64,000 nt of DNA from Macrosoma leucophasiata (Eukaryota > Arthropoda > Insecta > Lepidoptera > Hedylidae). Shown in pieces: positions 10,016 through 21,370 of this stretch (position 1 is the stretch's first letter; the number at the start of each line of letters is the position of its first letter). Below the pieces are notes generated by a model, which was not told the DNA's origin, did no database searches, and was given only the letters and a program-made list of their open reading frames with translations. The stretch lies in assembly GCA_036365455.1 (NCBI GenBank), contig JAWQUS010000027.1, positions 20,448,501-20,512,500 on the forward strand, read 5' to 3'. The position numbers and the translations under genes are program-made.

Positions 10016-10418
10016 AAAAGAATTATTTATACAGTTTTGCATGATCAAAAAAGCACTACTAATACTCAGCTATCTGTTCCACTCAACATCGCTGATGGTA
10101 CAGGGAAGTTGTACATTAATTTCTACTACGCGGTCAAAGGCCAGGAACAGCAAGATTGGAAAGGTCAGAACCAGTAGCGCAGCCAATGAAGCAAAACGTC
10201 AATATATCATGCTTGAGGCAAAAATAACATCTCGATAACTATTATGTAAGTACGTATATTCTCAGGTTTTCGCGAGCTACACTTATTGAATTCCATAGTC
10301 CGGTGCAGACTTCCACGTCCGGAGCTAAGCCTCATTCCAGATAAATCAATGTGGCTGAGTGATTGAGTGACTGACAGCCAACACATAACCACTGGACGTA
10401 TATAAGCGTACGGAAACA
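10016..10418. other. No gene recognised
   Basis: Contains a short match (TTTTCGCGAGCTACACTTATT near 10267) to the edge of the repeat at 18993-19160. No coding signal. Confidence 0.4.
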
Positions 10419-10496
10419 CTAAGGCTGGGTTGCACCAAAGTATTTTTTACAATAGCTTTAACTTTAACAAATATCTTGTTGCAACCCAGCCTTAGG
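10419..10496. mobile_element. Tiny foldback MITE (78 bp)
   Basis: Terminal inverted repeats CTAAGGCTGGGTTGCA (10419 onward) and the exact complement ending at 10496, around an AT-rich 40-bp core with ACTTTAAC words. Too short to encode anything. Confidence 0.75.
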
Positions 10497-10524
10497 AAGG
10501 ATATTCCGAAATTCCCACTCGAAA

Positions 10525-10812
10525 TACCCAGTGCAGGAACTCAATGGGGTAGGCACCACCGTATTACCTAATGTAACTGCCGCCAAAAGGTAGAGTACTG
10601 TACTTTCTTTCTTTCTTTTACTATCGTGTTCCAGTAAGATAGTAATGTATGGCCCCTTAATAACTACCAAAGACTCATAACAACTTACGTCTCGGGGTGC
10701 AACAAATCTGCATTTTGAAATCTGGTTTAAGTGTAGACGTAGACGTCTATCGGCTACAGTCATCTTAACATCCATGTAAGCTGCATGCTTGATTTCCACC
10801 TAAAAAAACATA
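10525..10812 (+). mobile_element. Bm1-like SINE with internal microsatellite
   Basis: Diverged copy with a (TTTC)n run at about 10606-10618 inserted before the CTATCGTGTTCC box. It ends in GATTTCCACCTAAAAAAACAT. Confidence 0.8.
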
Positions 10813-11019
10813 AAAAACCTAACATATTATGTATATGTTAGGTTTTATCTACCTAACATAAAAAAATCTCTACGTGTAGTAGTCCTGCTTAGGCGCAGGC
10901 AATCTAAGCTCGTTCTCTCGCTCTTTAAGCTCGGCATTGATTCAACCCAGAAGGTAATGAATGACAACAGGTAATACCCGACATATAAAGAAAACCCAGC
11001 ATCGCTTGTTTACACACTT
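10813..11019. other. No gene; short palindrome
   Basis: An AACCTAACATA / TATGTTAGGTT palindrome spans about 10816-10845. No other feature. Confidence 0.5.
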
Positions 11020-11130
11020 ACACCACGGTGCAAATGGCCGCAGACCGGAGCCGATGGAGACAGTTCGTCCAATCGAGAGTGATGCCAGGATGATCACGAT
11101 CCTCAGTCATGAGGGAACGACCAGTGAGAT
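11020..11130 (+). pseudogene. RTE-like LINE C-terminal fragment
   Basis: In one frame an ADRSRWRQFVQSRV stretch is seen and in the next a DDHDPQS stop. This matches the end of the LINE type at 22470-22745 (WRTIV, then GHDPQ). At least one frameshift separates the two pieces. Assignment rests on this short motif order alone. Confidence 0.5.
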
Positions 11131-11499
11131 ACACGACAGAGAACTAGAGAACTAAACTAAGGTATCATGAAACAGAACCTGAATACATTAAACTCGAACT
11201 CAATTCCGTTAAACTAACACGAGTAGGTACATCCCACCCGAGACATTTATAAAGCAAAGTTCATCAAAGTTCATCCAACTCGACCTTTGCTGTCCGTCTA
11301 GTTACTAGTTGAAGATGATAAATCGAGAAAACAGTATGAAAATGGTTTTTTATGACTAAACGAACTTAGTGTACGTAAAGTTCTATCATAATAAAATTAT
11401 ACGAAGAGCAATCATCCTCGAGTTTGGTATGAAGAAAATTTTGCTGAAGATGCAAGATTTGAAGCACTATTTTATGCAGCTATTACAACTGCAACAGAC
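11131..11499. other. No gene recognised
   Basis: Apparently unique AT-rich sequence. Short ORFs lack motifs. Confidence 0.4.
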
Positions 11500-11790
11500 T
11501 GTTGGTAGCTCCAGTGACGGAGCTCACGTAGAAACCACCGCATTACCTTATCCACTTGCCACTAAATGGTAGCGTTCACCGCTATAAAATCGGTGAGAAC
11601 ACAGATGCGTCGCCACCCTTGAGGTCAGTGTACACGTGTGTGACATGTGGCAATACAGGGACATCACCACAATATTTAGCCTATGAGCCGCCAAATGGTA
11701 GAGTCCAACACTATCGTGTTCAGGTTACACAGCACAGAGACAAACGATCATAGACTTCGGGAGTGGCAACGCGTAAATCTAAATTCAGAC
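11500..11790 (+). mobile_element. Two Bm1-like SINE fragments
   Basis: The first, 11500-11625, holds the GTAGCTCCAGTGACGGAGCT head and the CTAAATGGTAGCGTTCA box, then jumps to the ACAGATGCGT region. The second, 11640-11790, holds GCCAAATGGTAGAGTCCAAC and CTATCGTGTTC, then GGGAGTGGCAACGCG. Both are old and internally deleted. Confidence 0.65.
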
Positions 11791-11854
11791 CTCTAGCGGC
11801 CCGCCCAGACTCTTTGGCGGGTGCAATGTTACCTACTCTCTCCTATTCATTTTA

Positions 11855-11995
11855 GCGTGATGTTATATAGCCTGTCTTGATAAATGAACTATCTAACACT
11901 GAAATAATTTTTCAAATCGGACCAGTAGATTAGCGCGTCTCGAACATAAACTATCAAATTCTTCAGCTTTATAATATTAGTATAGATATTCTTTG
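11855..11995. mobile_element. Lepidopteran repeat remnant
   Basis: A recurrent lepidopteran word order (GATGTTATATAGCCT, then AAATCGGACCAGTAG, then TATAATATTAGTATAGAT). A similar right end, TATAATATTAGTATGATT, occurs at 46250-46268. Class uncertain. Confidence 0.5.
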
Positions 11996-12289
11996 CCTCT
12001 AGTTTCTCACCATCATCATAGACTTACCATCAACAATCGACACAAACAATTTATTTAGAATCTCTAGAACTCTACATAGGTTACATATCTTATTCTGCAT
12101 TGCTAATACTAACTGCAATTGTACTCAAACATTTTCATTAGAAATGATGTCAGTAAACCTTGAATACACTATGTATAGGCAAAGATGGCCTCCATTAACA
12201 AACAAAGGTCTGAGGAACTGGTTATGGTATAAACACAGTATCATAAATGTAATTATTCCATCTATATTGATATAATGAGAAGGAAAATT
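11996..12289. other. No gene recognised
   Basis: No ORF, RNA or repeat match seen. Confidence 0.4.
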
Positions 12290-12728
12290 TGTTCGTTTGC
12301 GCGAACCCCTAGGGGTTCGCTATTCGACGGCAAGGGGTTGGCGACAAGATTTACTATAAATTATTTATTTATTTATTTAAATAAATAAATAAATCCACTT
12401 GATGCCGAGTCAGAATTAAGGTTAAAATTGACCAAAATTACCTACTTCGAAAAATTTACTCCAAGACAAGAAACAAGCACACCCATCACATTAATAGTAG
12501 TAAAAATATATTTCTTTTGGCACTTTATTTATTGCTTAACTTTTATTGAAATAAAAACACAATTTTCTTCAACAGTCAATTTTATTGTTTTCTTTAGGGA
12601 TAAGGGGGAGGGTTAATTAGTTGTTAGGGATTCGCTGTCACCTGGATACTTTTCTACAGGCAATGATGTTTATAAGCTCATTGTCTACAGGGGTACGTGG
12701 ACCCGAAAGTTTGAGAAACTCTGCTCTA
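12290..12728. mobile_element. Possible hAT-like remnant
   Basis: GCGAACCCCTAGGGGTTCGC at 12300-12319 is a 20-bp palindrome. At the other end, TTTGAGAAACTCTGCTCTAG (12709-12728) resembles hAT-type ends. No transposase is visible and there are no clear target duplications. Confidence 0.3.
12363..12394. repeat. Perfect (ATTT)4(AAAT)4 palindrome
   Basis: Four ATTT units followed immediately by four AAAT units form a 32-bp perfect palindrome with no spacer. Confidence 0.9.
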
Positions 12729-13374
12729 GTTTATCACAAAACAAACGAATAGAATAGATACCGTACAAAGAATAAATCCATAAAATGCCAATATTTACAC
12801 GCAGGTGGCGCCAACTCGTTTGAATTTATGAATAATTTCATATTTATCCACGAAGGACTTCGATATTTCGCAGAATATAATATTTACTTACCGAATTGTA
12901 TAGCGGTGAAAGTTATTCCAATGAATTAAAATAACTTTGAAAATTTTCTGAATATTATACGGGTTCCTTTTAAAGGTATTTGATCCGAGTAATAATATTT
13001 TACTTCAAACAACTTCTTACCTATAGCATTTATTAAATGTCTGTAAATGTGAATAACTGAATTATATAATAAAACTGAAACAAAGTTGTCAAACTTTAGA
13101 TGGTGAATTATTATTTTAGCTCGATTAATTAAATAGCTCGATTAGAGGTATTTTTTTTCTTGTAAATGAAACCCTTTTTTTTTGCATTTCTTACTAGTAA
13201 ACGTAGCTCGGGTAGATGTCTCACATCGCTATAGTCGACGTCACCAAACTATGGCGAAATTCTATACAAATAAAAAGTTATATGAAGCGGATGGATGTTT
13301 TTCATAATAAATTAAGAATCGCCAAATTTTTTTTATATTCGCTTACATTCACAGCCTTACAGTAGGCATAAACT
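12729..13374. other. No gene recognised
   Basis: Strongly AT-rich, with no coding or RNA signal. Confidence 0.45.
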
Positions 13375-13545
13375 ATAAACCTGTGTCGTGGGTGTCGTTG
13401 TACACATACAACACATACACAAACACAAAGACCCGAAACAAATAACTGTAAGCCATACAAATATTTGTCCTGGTGCGGGGATCTAACCCGCGACCCTTCG
13501 AATCAAACGGTCATCTCACACCGCTGGACCAAACGGAGAATTCTC
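13375..13545 (-). mobile_element. tRNA-derived SINE, family T2
   Basis: On the minus strand a tRNA-like head reads TTGGTCCAGCGGTGTGAGAT (A-box region) and GGTCGCGGGTTAGATCCC (B-box region). The body ATTTGTATGGC and a CA-rich stretch follow. The copy at 29905-30042 shares the same order. Confidence 0.65.
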
Positions 13546-13899
13546 AGAATATCTTTGCACTTTTTACTTTAAACTTGCACAGTCATCGACCACGCTGAAA
13601 GCAGTACGAAATTATCCCATTTTATTTTTCCCTCAAAAAATTCCGCCGCGGCTTTTACACTGTTTGAAACAGCGGGTTCTTTTTATTATGATTATATGAA
13701 GGTTTTTATTGACCGTCTTATGGTACGTGTTTCCAAAAGGTAATGGTCCTTGCTGCTTGTTGGATGGCTTTTGTGAGTTTTAAAATTATGTTTACGACTC
13801 GTTACCCGCTACTTCGTTCCCATGGTCATGATAAAAGAAGGTAACATTGATGTTGGAAATACGAATTGAAGCACACGAAACTTAATGAAACGTAGTCTA
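13546..13899. other. No gene recognised
   Basis: No coding or repeat signal beyond simple AT-rich runs. Confidence 0.4.
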
Positions 13900-14172
13900 A
13901 GGGCGAGATTCACAGACCGCACTACGACTTTACTTTCTAGCAAAGTATGCTTCGAACTGTCAAAACCCATACATTTCTGACAGTTCTAAGCATACTTTAC
14001 TTTCGAGCAAAGTACGCTTCGAACTGTCAAAACCCATACATTTCTGACAGTTCTAAGCATACTTTACTTTCGAGCAAAGTACGCTTCGAACTGTCAAAAC
14101 CCATACATTTCTGACAGTTCTAAGCATACTTTGCTCAAAGTAAAGTCGTAGTGCGGTCTGTGAATCTCGCAC
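13900..14172. mobile_element. Foldback MITE family D with three 67-bp hairpin units
   Basis: The outer arms AGGGCGAGATTCACAGACCG and mirror match the element at 9561-9704. The hairpin core is repeated in tandem: TTCGAACTGT begins at 13951, 14018 and 14085, an exact 67-bp period. Each unit is itself a stem (AGTACGCTTCGAACTGTC and a partial complement GACAGTTCTAAGCATACTT). Confidence 0.9.
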
Positions 14173-14517
14173 TAAGACTGAAAGCTTAAGCAGCTTAAGG
14201 CGTAATCTGTTTTTTGATGGGTGATGGTTTTATTGTAATTATTCTGCGATTCTTCGGCATGTGACGACCCCACCGCTCTATAGTAACGTGATTGAAGATA
14301 ATAGACTAGTGAACCCACCCGGCTGACCTAATCCTACCCGATCGCAGCGCCATCTTCGAATTGCAAATTTGGAGCATCCTTGTACCCACTGGAACGCACA
14401 CGGCAAATTTCATCGAAAGCTGTCGATCCATTTTCGAATTTCCACGATCCGCACTGCAATTGAAACCACATGTCATACGAGTATTTTTATTTTTCGCCAT
14501 AACACATGCGAGCTATA
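14173..14517. other. Repeat-like stretch, no gene
   Basis: Between 14340 and 14480 the words CACGGCAAATTTCATCGAAA and CGATCCATTTTCGAA resemble a common lepidopteran dispersed repeat. No ORF is supported. Confidence 0.35.
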
Positions 14518-14661
14518 GTCCGGATTTGGTACGGAGCGGACAGCGGATTCTATACGCTCCGAACCAAATCTCCCCATGTGTCGACGTCATGAGGAGTCGA
14601 CGGACATCATTATTATTAATCAAGTCCGATACGGTCCGCGGCGATGATACCGAATCCGGAC
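14518..14661. mobile_element. Short TIR element (GTCCGGATTTGGTA)
   Basis: GTCCGGATTTGGTA at 14518-14531 is mirrored with one mismatch at 14648-14661. The interior is GC-rich for this window (GTCGACGTCATGAGGAGTCG). Confidence 0.5.
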
Positions 14662-14690
14662 GTGTGTTACTACTATTAATATAGAAATAA

Positions 14691-14914
14691 TTGCCGCTAA
14701 ATGGTAGTGTTCAGCACTATCGTGTTCCGGTCAGGTGGTAATGTACGGCCCTGAAATTTCCGGCACAGAGGCATAACACCTTAGGCCTCAGGAGTGGTAA
14801 CGCATCTGCATTTTGATCTTGGTCTCTGTGTGGATGTCTATAGGCTGCAGTCATCACTTAACATCAATGTGAACTGCATGCTTGTTTGCCACTTCCATTA
14901 CATAAAAAAAAAGA
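14691..14914 (+). mobile_element. Bm1-like SINE, 5' truncated
   Basis: Begins inside the family at TTGCCGCTAAATGGTAGTG and runs to the ACATAAAAAAAA tail. 5' truncation is normal for LINE-mobilised retroposons. Confidence 0.85.
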
Positions 14915-14930
14915 AATCAAAGAAAAGTGG

Positions 14931-15020
14931 AAAGAAAAATTTGACTTCGAGCAGGAATCTAACCTGCGACTTCTGGATAACCAATCCAGCCGCTTTACCA
15001 CTAAACTACCGGAGCCCGAG
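14931..15020 (-). mobile_element. tRNA-derived SINE, family T3
   Basis: The minus strand reads GGTAGTTTAGTGGTAAAGCG (A-box region), then TCGCAGGTTAGATTCCTGC (B-box region), then a TTTTTCTTTCCA run. The same arrangement occurs at 54020-54240 and its mirror. The 5' end cannot pair with the 3' end as an acceptor stem, so it is not a tRNA gene. Confidence 0.65.
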
Positions 15021-15126
15021 CATTTCTTTTCCCCTTTTTGCATTCAACCGATTCGGGATCAGCAACGACATACTCGTACATTGTTAATAATTTAATAGCT
15101 ATACGCACAGTCTTAGTTGAAATTAA

Positions 15127-15437
15127 CTGCCTCAGTAGCCTAGTAGTAGCAGGCCACTACTACTACGCTGAGGTCCTGGGTTCGCTTCTCGGGTAGGGGG
15201 CTATCAGAGATAATGATGTAAAGTCCTTTATTCCTGGTTCTATTGGGATTTCTCAATTTTCTCGAAATTCCCAAGTGAAATTTCCAAGTACCTCGAAGTT
15301 TGGTAATGTGCCCGGAGATGTCCAACAGGCTCGCCACCTGTTACATGGGCCAAAACGTAACCGGTGTTTGCATGTATGCTTGAATGCATGCATTTACCTC
15401 TGCCTACCCCTACGGGGATTACAGAAGTGAAGTTTCG
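15127..15437 (+). mobile_element. tRNA-derived SINE, family T1
   Basis: Full-length diverged copy: A box TAGCCTAGTAGTAGCAGG, B box CCTGGGTTCGCTTC, body GGTTCTATTGGGATTTC, tail CTCTGCCTACCCCTACGGGG and AGTGAAG. Confidence 0.83.
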
Positions 15438-16216
15438 TTTTTTTTTCTTAGTTGAAATAAACTTGCTATTTACCCGACGATATGTAAAGTGAATTATTTT
15501 CATATGACAACGCTCATCCACTCAGACTCAGACGTGAAATTGAAAATATTTTACAGCGAAGATCTTTTCAGTACAGTAGCAAGCACACTTGTAATAGAAA
15601 TCTAATAAACAATTTAAGGTTGCTCAAATAATGTCTACGAGATGCTGTAGAAAATCATTATGAAAATGTTCAAAAGCATTTTGATATAATAAGTGTAGAA
15701 ATTAGCTTTTATAATATAACGTTTTCATTTTCTAGATTCAAATATATTTATTTAATAAAGGGCATAAAAGCTAGAGTGTTCACTGTCTAGCTGGGTAACT
15801 GGTCGTCCAATATTAACTATAAGTCTGAAGTCACGCGTTCGAGACCAAGTGATTGAAAATATGAAGATATGATGATTTATTAATTAAAATATTTAAGAAA
15901 TTAAAATATGAAGATCTAACTGAGAATCTATCTATCACGGGCGCAAAAGTTATTAAGTTCTTTGTGTATGGTTTAGTGTAGTTTGTTGAGCTTGCATTGA
16001 TGAAACATTCACGTAAAAATATGTTAAAATCCCTGTTTCTTGACAATGTATCGTATCGCGTTTGCACTGTCATGAAACATGAAAAAGCAAAACACATATC
16101 GCGGCATCAATTCAAAGACTTGAATTGCAACAAGTTTTATCAATAAGAAGTCTTGGAACAAGTTGTTTGATTAGGTTGTCAGATTTAGACTCAGGGTATC
16201 GGATCTTGTCCACTAC
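15438..16216. other. No gene; weak tRNA-like head
   Basis: Near 15789-15852, TAGCTGGGTAACTGG and ACGCGTTCGAGACC look like weak A and B boxes of another SINE. The rest appears unique and AT-rich. Confidence 0.35.
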
Positions 16217-16433
16217 CAGAGTGCCTAGTGCGAGATTTTATTTGCTCTTACGCGAATTCGATCAAACGCAGATTTGTATGGAATTGAAGGAGCGTCATCT
16301 AGCGTAAACGCAGATTTGTATGGAATTGAAGGAGCATCATCGATTCACCGCTAGATGACGCTCCTTCAATTCCATACAAATCTGCGTTTACTCTTACGCA
16401 CTAGGCATCGGAAATCTCGCACTAGGCACTCTG
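16217..16433. mobile_element. Foldback MITE with 22-bp perfect TIRs
   Basis: A 22-bp perfect TIR (first 20 bases CAGAGTGCCTAGTGCGAGAT) spans 16217-16238 and 16412-16433. Inside, a 39-bp block at 16266-16304 (ACGCAGATTTGTATGGAATT...) is partly repeated directly at 16308-16335 and exactly inverted at 16349-16387, giving nested hairpins. Confidence 0.85.
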
Positions 16434-17663
16434 TTTTGTGTTTACCAGATGGTTCGGAAAACTTAAGAAACTCTAAATTAGGCAAAATGTGTGATTTGTA
16501 CAGCGACAATGCAAACGTCATCTTAGACAAATCTATAGACAAACATGAATAAAATATATGTTTTATGTTAATGCAAACAAAGATAACAACAAATCTTGAG
16601 ATGTTCTAAAATGATGGATTTGACAGCAGTGCGAACGCAAACACCAGCAATACATATTCTATGCGACGAGTTGCGAAACATCATCATGTTAAATGTTTTT
16701 AGTGCAAACTAAGGATAAGGCGCAATACGATTAAATAATGTTAAAATCGAAACATGGGTTATGTTAGCTTAAAACTATGATCACCAATGACATTCATCAC
16801 ACAAGTACCGAACTAAAAGCACAATTGAATTTGATATTTTTGATTTGATTTGAATTTAATTTAAAACCGGAATCGACTAAGAGGTTTTCTCTAGAATATC
16901 AGATACTCCTTACACGCAGTTTAGGAGCTTAACGTCATGTTTTTATAGCCAGTAATACACAATAGAATTTTTCGCGTGGTCACTCTACTCATCCGTCATT
17001 TTGACTCATAAACACAGCGCTTATAGCGCCTTTGTCGGTAGTTAATGCAACCATTTTTCGAAATGATCAAATTCGTTTGAACCTTTCATGATATGGGCGC
17101 ACGTTTTACCGATCATATCGAGGAACTATTTATTATCATTGATGTGGCCAAGGCAGATCATAATGTGAGCAAAGGAAAAAATCATGAAATTCCAGATCTC
17201 TTCATGATATGGACTATTTAACGACATGACTACGACATATCGATCAAAAACAAAACACGAACTTCTTCACGTAATAATGTACAACATTTTTATACACTGT
17301 TTATACGTAGGCGCCACACAGTCGGCACGCTTACCCTACGAAGGGTAGACTAATTTAACATTCGAAATGGATCTAAAATTCAACGGCATACGATTTGAAA
17401 TTGAATAGACATAAAAGGGCATAGACTAATAAATTAATAAAGCGAAGGCGACAATTGAATTCGCCTTGATTACTCTATGTTATAAATTATGCACATGCTT
17501 AATGAAACTGTATTTCATTTTCAGATTTCTAACCGACTTCAGAAAGAAGGTTGTTTATTTTTGGGATCATTCACCTATACTCCGATATGGCTTAAGCGAT
17601 TGGTATCTTCATCCAAAATGGATTAAAAATAAATTGCACGCTACAATATGGGGTTCTTCAAAA
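16434..17663. other. No gene recognised
   Basis: About 1.2 kb of apparently unique AT-rich sequence without coding, RNA or repeat signals. Confidence 0.45.
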
Positions 17664-17947
17664 CTGGTGGTAGAGCTCCAGTGACGGAGCTCGCAGGCGT
17701 AGGCACCACCGCATTACCTAATATACTTGCCGATAAATGGTAGTGTTCAGCACTATCGTGTTCCGGTCAGGTGGTAATGTACGGCCTTGTAATTTCTGGC
17801 ACAGAGGCATAACACCTTAAGCCTCAGGAGTGGTAACGCATCTGAATTTTGACCTTGATCTTTGTGTGGGTGTCTATAGGCTGCAGTCATCACTTAACAT
17901 CAATGTGAACTGCATGCTTGTTTGCCACTTACATAACATAAAAAAAA
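17664..17947 (+). mobile_element. Bm1-like SINE, full length
   Basis: Complete copy from GGTGGTAGAGCTCCAGTGAC to GTTTGCCACTTACATAACAT and an A run. Confidence 0.87.
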
Positions 17948-17948
17948 A

Positions 17949-18056
17949 CTGGCATCACAAGAGTCCTACAGCGCTGGCAGCGCGTTGGCAAGTCCCTTTA
18001 TCTTGCAAAATGTTCATTGAAGATGATGACCACTCTCCGTGGCTAAATCATGGTGG
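17949..18056 (-). mobile_element. SINE fragment, family M
   Basis: On the minus strand GTGGTCATC, then GCCAACGCGCTGCCAGC, then GGACTC follow the same order as in 39880-40170. That arrangement is familiar from lepidopteran Metulj-like SINEs, a resemblance from memory. Confidence 0.55.
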
Positions 18057-18157
18057 TAAAAAAATATAATTGCCAGTAGGTACTACCGAAGAAAGACTAC
18101 GGGGTAGTTTTGATAATAGAGGGCCTTATTAGTTTTTTCACTTGACTCCTAAGGATT

Positions 18158-18315
18158 CGCGACTTTAATAATTCGTAGGTTAAACTAAAAGGGATATACG
18201 GCTAGTATTATGGATAATTGGTGATATTATATTATGGTGCGTGCGAAAGCTACACAAAAGACCTGAGATAAAAATATTTCCCTTTTAGTTTAACCTACGA
18301 ATTATTAAAGTCGCG
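18158..18315. mobile_element. MITE with 37-bp perfect TIRs
   Basis: The arms 18158-18194 (starting CGCGACTTTAATAATTCGTA) and 18279-18315 are exact reverse complements, with an 84-bp AT-rich centre. The perfect arms point to a recent insertion or strong fold-back conversion. Confidence 0.88.
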
Positions 18316-18992
18316 TACAATACAAACAAAATGGAAGGCGATAGTTACAAATATAACGTAGACATGTAATGAATTATAAAATCAATACTTAAACGTAGTT
18401 TATTGGATATGTAAATTACACAGTATTGATTTGTTGTCAAAGATTATTGTGAACAAGCGTACCTATGTTTTTGCCTAGTTCGACGAATCTCAAAGAGGAC
18501 TACAATGCTCTTAGATACTTACAGTTTTCATATTTATACAGAAAATATTACTATTAAGATTGTCTTCACTTACAAAAAAATAGAAATATTATTCTTTTCT
18601 AGCGTTTCTGCCCACTAAACCGTGCGAGTGAAAATACTTTAGAGGGTATTTAAAGATACTTAACTAAAAGATTTTGCAAAGAATTGGAACCTACTTGCAG
18701 TGTTCTAGTTGCTTTACCACCACTCTACCAAGATCAATATCGCCGATTGTCTCCTCTTATTTTTACTGAAAACGCCTAAGTTGACGGCAATTAATACCAA
18801 TTAATTAACCGTTAAACCAGTTCCGTTTTTTTATGCTATTAAAATTATTTGTTGAGACTGATACCTGAACAAGGATTCCCTAGGCTACAGGAACCAGGCC
18901 TCCACCACGGACTTATGATACATATATAAGGTTTCAATTGGAGATTGACAAACAAGGGAAAGAATTCTTACTTACAACTCAAAAAAGTTATT
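18316..18992. other. No gene recognised
   Basis: Apparently unique; no coding signal. Confidence 0.4.
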
Positions 18993-19160
18993 GAAATAAA
19001 ACTATTTTTACGGATTTATCTCGCGTATATTAAACTAAAATGATTTTTAATATCAACCCGACGTTTCGGTCGATTTTCAGCTTCCGTGGTCCGTAAAAAA
19101 AATCCGTAAAAAAAGTTTTATTTCAATGAGTGTAGCTCGCGAAAACCTAAGAACATATCA
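18993..19160. mobile_element. Foldback repeat with CCGACGTTTCGGTCGATTTT core
   Basis: GAAATAAAACTATTTTTACG and its near-complement flank the core CCGACGTTTCGGTCGATTTT. The right edge GTAGCTCGCGAAAACCTAAG recurs as a fragment at 10267 and related words at 37470-37500. The core is common in arthropod repeats; class uncertain. Confidence 0.55.
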
Positions 19161-20564
19161 TCAAAAAAGTTAGTCAACCAAAATGAAAAATAAACATACA
19201 AAATAATGATTAAGGGCCAAAGTTACTTTTTAATAAGTAAATTTATAGCCAAACGTAAATAAATATTTAATTAAACAGATCTTCATGGTGTTATGTTACG
19301 TACACATATTACTCACAACAGGATTATTGTTATACTGTGACATATTTAACATGACATATTTTATATTCTTTGATTTAACCAGGACATAACACATGTACCG
19401 AATCCATCGATAGAGAGAAGTTAAATATTCCTTCATTGAACTCCGAGGGTGAAGGAACTCATCTATATTTCAAACGCTTTCGTATAAATTTCCTGTTTAC
19501 CTTTGAAGGGAAAAGTCGGAACGTTGGTAATTAGACCTTTGAAGGATATAAGTAGGGGTGAAACAGGCAAATTAGAGGATAAGTAGAGTTGAATTATGCA
19601 TGTCTCCAACATTCCAAATGCGAAGGCAATGTATTATCCATTCCTAAATAGTACTGTCTAAACCTGTTTTTTTTTTAACCCTAGATCACTAACCTAATTT
19701 TTCGTATTTTAATACTAACCTTCGTCATTTCGACTACGCTGTCATAATGGAGGGGTTTTGGGGGTTTAATTAAAACATTATATTTATATTCATGTTTTTA
19801 TTTTAAATAAAATGTATTAACCTACATGTTTAAAGATTATAATATGTATATGTCGGAAAGGAACCTAAATGTGACTACTAGCGCCATCTAGTTTGTCGGA
19901 GACGTAACCTAATTGTGACTGGGGTGGATTGTTTAATAGAGAATGCTAGGTGGCGCCACGGTCGGCTTAGGTACTTGGATTTGTTATCTTAGAGGGGATA
20001 GTTGCTTGCCGATATCGGGTTTATAAAGGCGAGCAAATAGTTCATGACAGACAGTCACAGACACCCAGTTGAATCGAATTATTATAGGGCAGTTATGCTG
20101 CCAGGTAGAACAGTGAACGTCAGTGATATTAAAGTGATATAACGCGGGTAGTTCTGAATCGAATGGGCGGATCTTTGGCAATATACCACTTTCTTCTGCC
20201 AATCTGTGCTTTATTTCATCATCCGCTCGAGTACCCACCTACAGATGCCCACAAACACGAGTAACATGTCGGCTTATGGAAAGATACGCCCACAATACTA
20301 CCTACATATCCTACTTCTGGAGAAGAAGGCCTTCCTGCCGATATATAGTTAACATATTTTTAATTGAAACAGTCATCATGAGATCACAGTTAACATGCAT
20401 AAGCAAAATTTTCAATTTAAAAAAAAAATTCTTACACATTATATATGTCATTATATTGTTCGAAATAAACTACACATTGCAAAAAGAATGTCAGGAAAAT
20501 GAATTAAAACCAAAATTTTGGCAATAGCTTAGGAACTAAAACATTTGTGACACACATCAAGGTG
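19161..20564. other. No gene; one unassigned ORF
   Basis: Mostly AT-rich unique sequence. An 84-codon minus-strand ORF (19984-20238) contains a TRADDEIKHRLAEE stretch that faintly resembles LINE C-terminal regions, but nothing else supports it. No splice-bounded conserved exon was seen. Confidence 0.35.
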
Positions 20565-20848
20565 TGGTTTTTTTATGTTATGAAGTGGCAAACAAGCAAA
20601 CAAACAGTTTACATTGATAGTAAGTAATACTGTAGCCTATAAACATCTACATGAAATTAGAGATTTCAATGTAGATGAGTTGCCACTCCTGAGGTCTAGG
20701 GTGCCTCTGTGCTGGAAATTACAGGGCCGTACATTACCACCTGACCAGAACACGATAATGTTGAACACTACCATTTAGCGGCAAGTAGATTAGGTAATGT
20801 GGTTGTGCCTACGCCGCCGAGCTCCGTCATTGGAGCTCTACCACCAAA
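20565..20848 (-). mobile_element. Bm1-like SINE, full length, diverged
   Basis: The minus strand runs from GGTGGTAGAGCTCCAATGAC (20848) to the GTTTGCCACTT tail with T run at 20565. Several internal differences from the consensus. Confidence 0.8.
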
Positions 20849-21370
20849 AACTAAGAAAACTGATAGGAAACCACCAGTGTTCTCCACACAAAGATTTATT
20901 GCACTTAGTGCACCTACTTTTAGTGGATGACTAAGTGGATGTGTGATAGTGCTTTGGTAAGGATATATGGCACATATCTTTCTTTTTCTCTTCATTCACA
21001 GTAGAAACTTCATCATCACCCTCGGCTTCATACCGAGATCAGCCGCAATGTGATCTTCAGGCTCACTCTCTGATGAATTTTCCTCCTTGCTTTCGCCTTC
21101 TAGTAATAACAAACTAATTGTATCTAAAAAAATAAAATAATAGACACTTAACTTAGTTAAATAGTACAAAAAGTGACGTTACTACTTGCTGGAACGGCGC
21201 ATACGGGCCCCCTACGCACAAAACTCTACAGTCAGTCGCAAGGGCTACGGGTCGACTGAGATTAGCTGAAATTAGAAAACCACACGGTCGCGCGCGTAAA
21301 GGATATCGCGATTTTATTGGTGACGCGTCGTCGAATCGACGAATGTTAATAATCTAGGGATAATATCATA
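20849..21370. other. No gene; GC-richer block
   Basis: 21190-21350 is GC-richer and CpG-containing (CGGTCGCGCGCGTAAAGG, GACGCGTCGTCGAATCGACG) than its surroundings. It has no reading frame worth calling. Function unknown. Confidence 0.35.

Noticed and set aside
10961..11155. 64-codon plus-strand ORF
   Set aside because: It is a shadow frame across a LINE C-terminal remnant read in other frames.
13934..14135. CRISPR-like regular repeats (67-bp period)
   Set aside because: The units are contiguous hairpins inside a foldback MITE, with no spacers, in a eukaryotic genome.
19984..20238. 84-codon minus-strand ORF with a TRADDEIKHRLAEE stretch
   Set aside because: A faint LINE-like flavour is not enough to call a gene or element.
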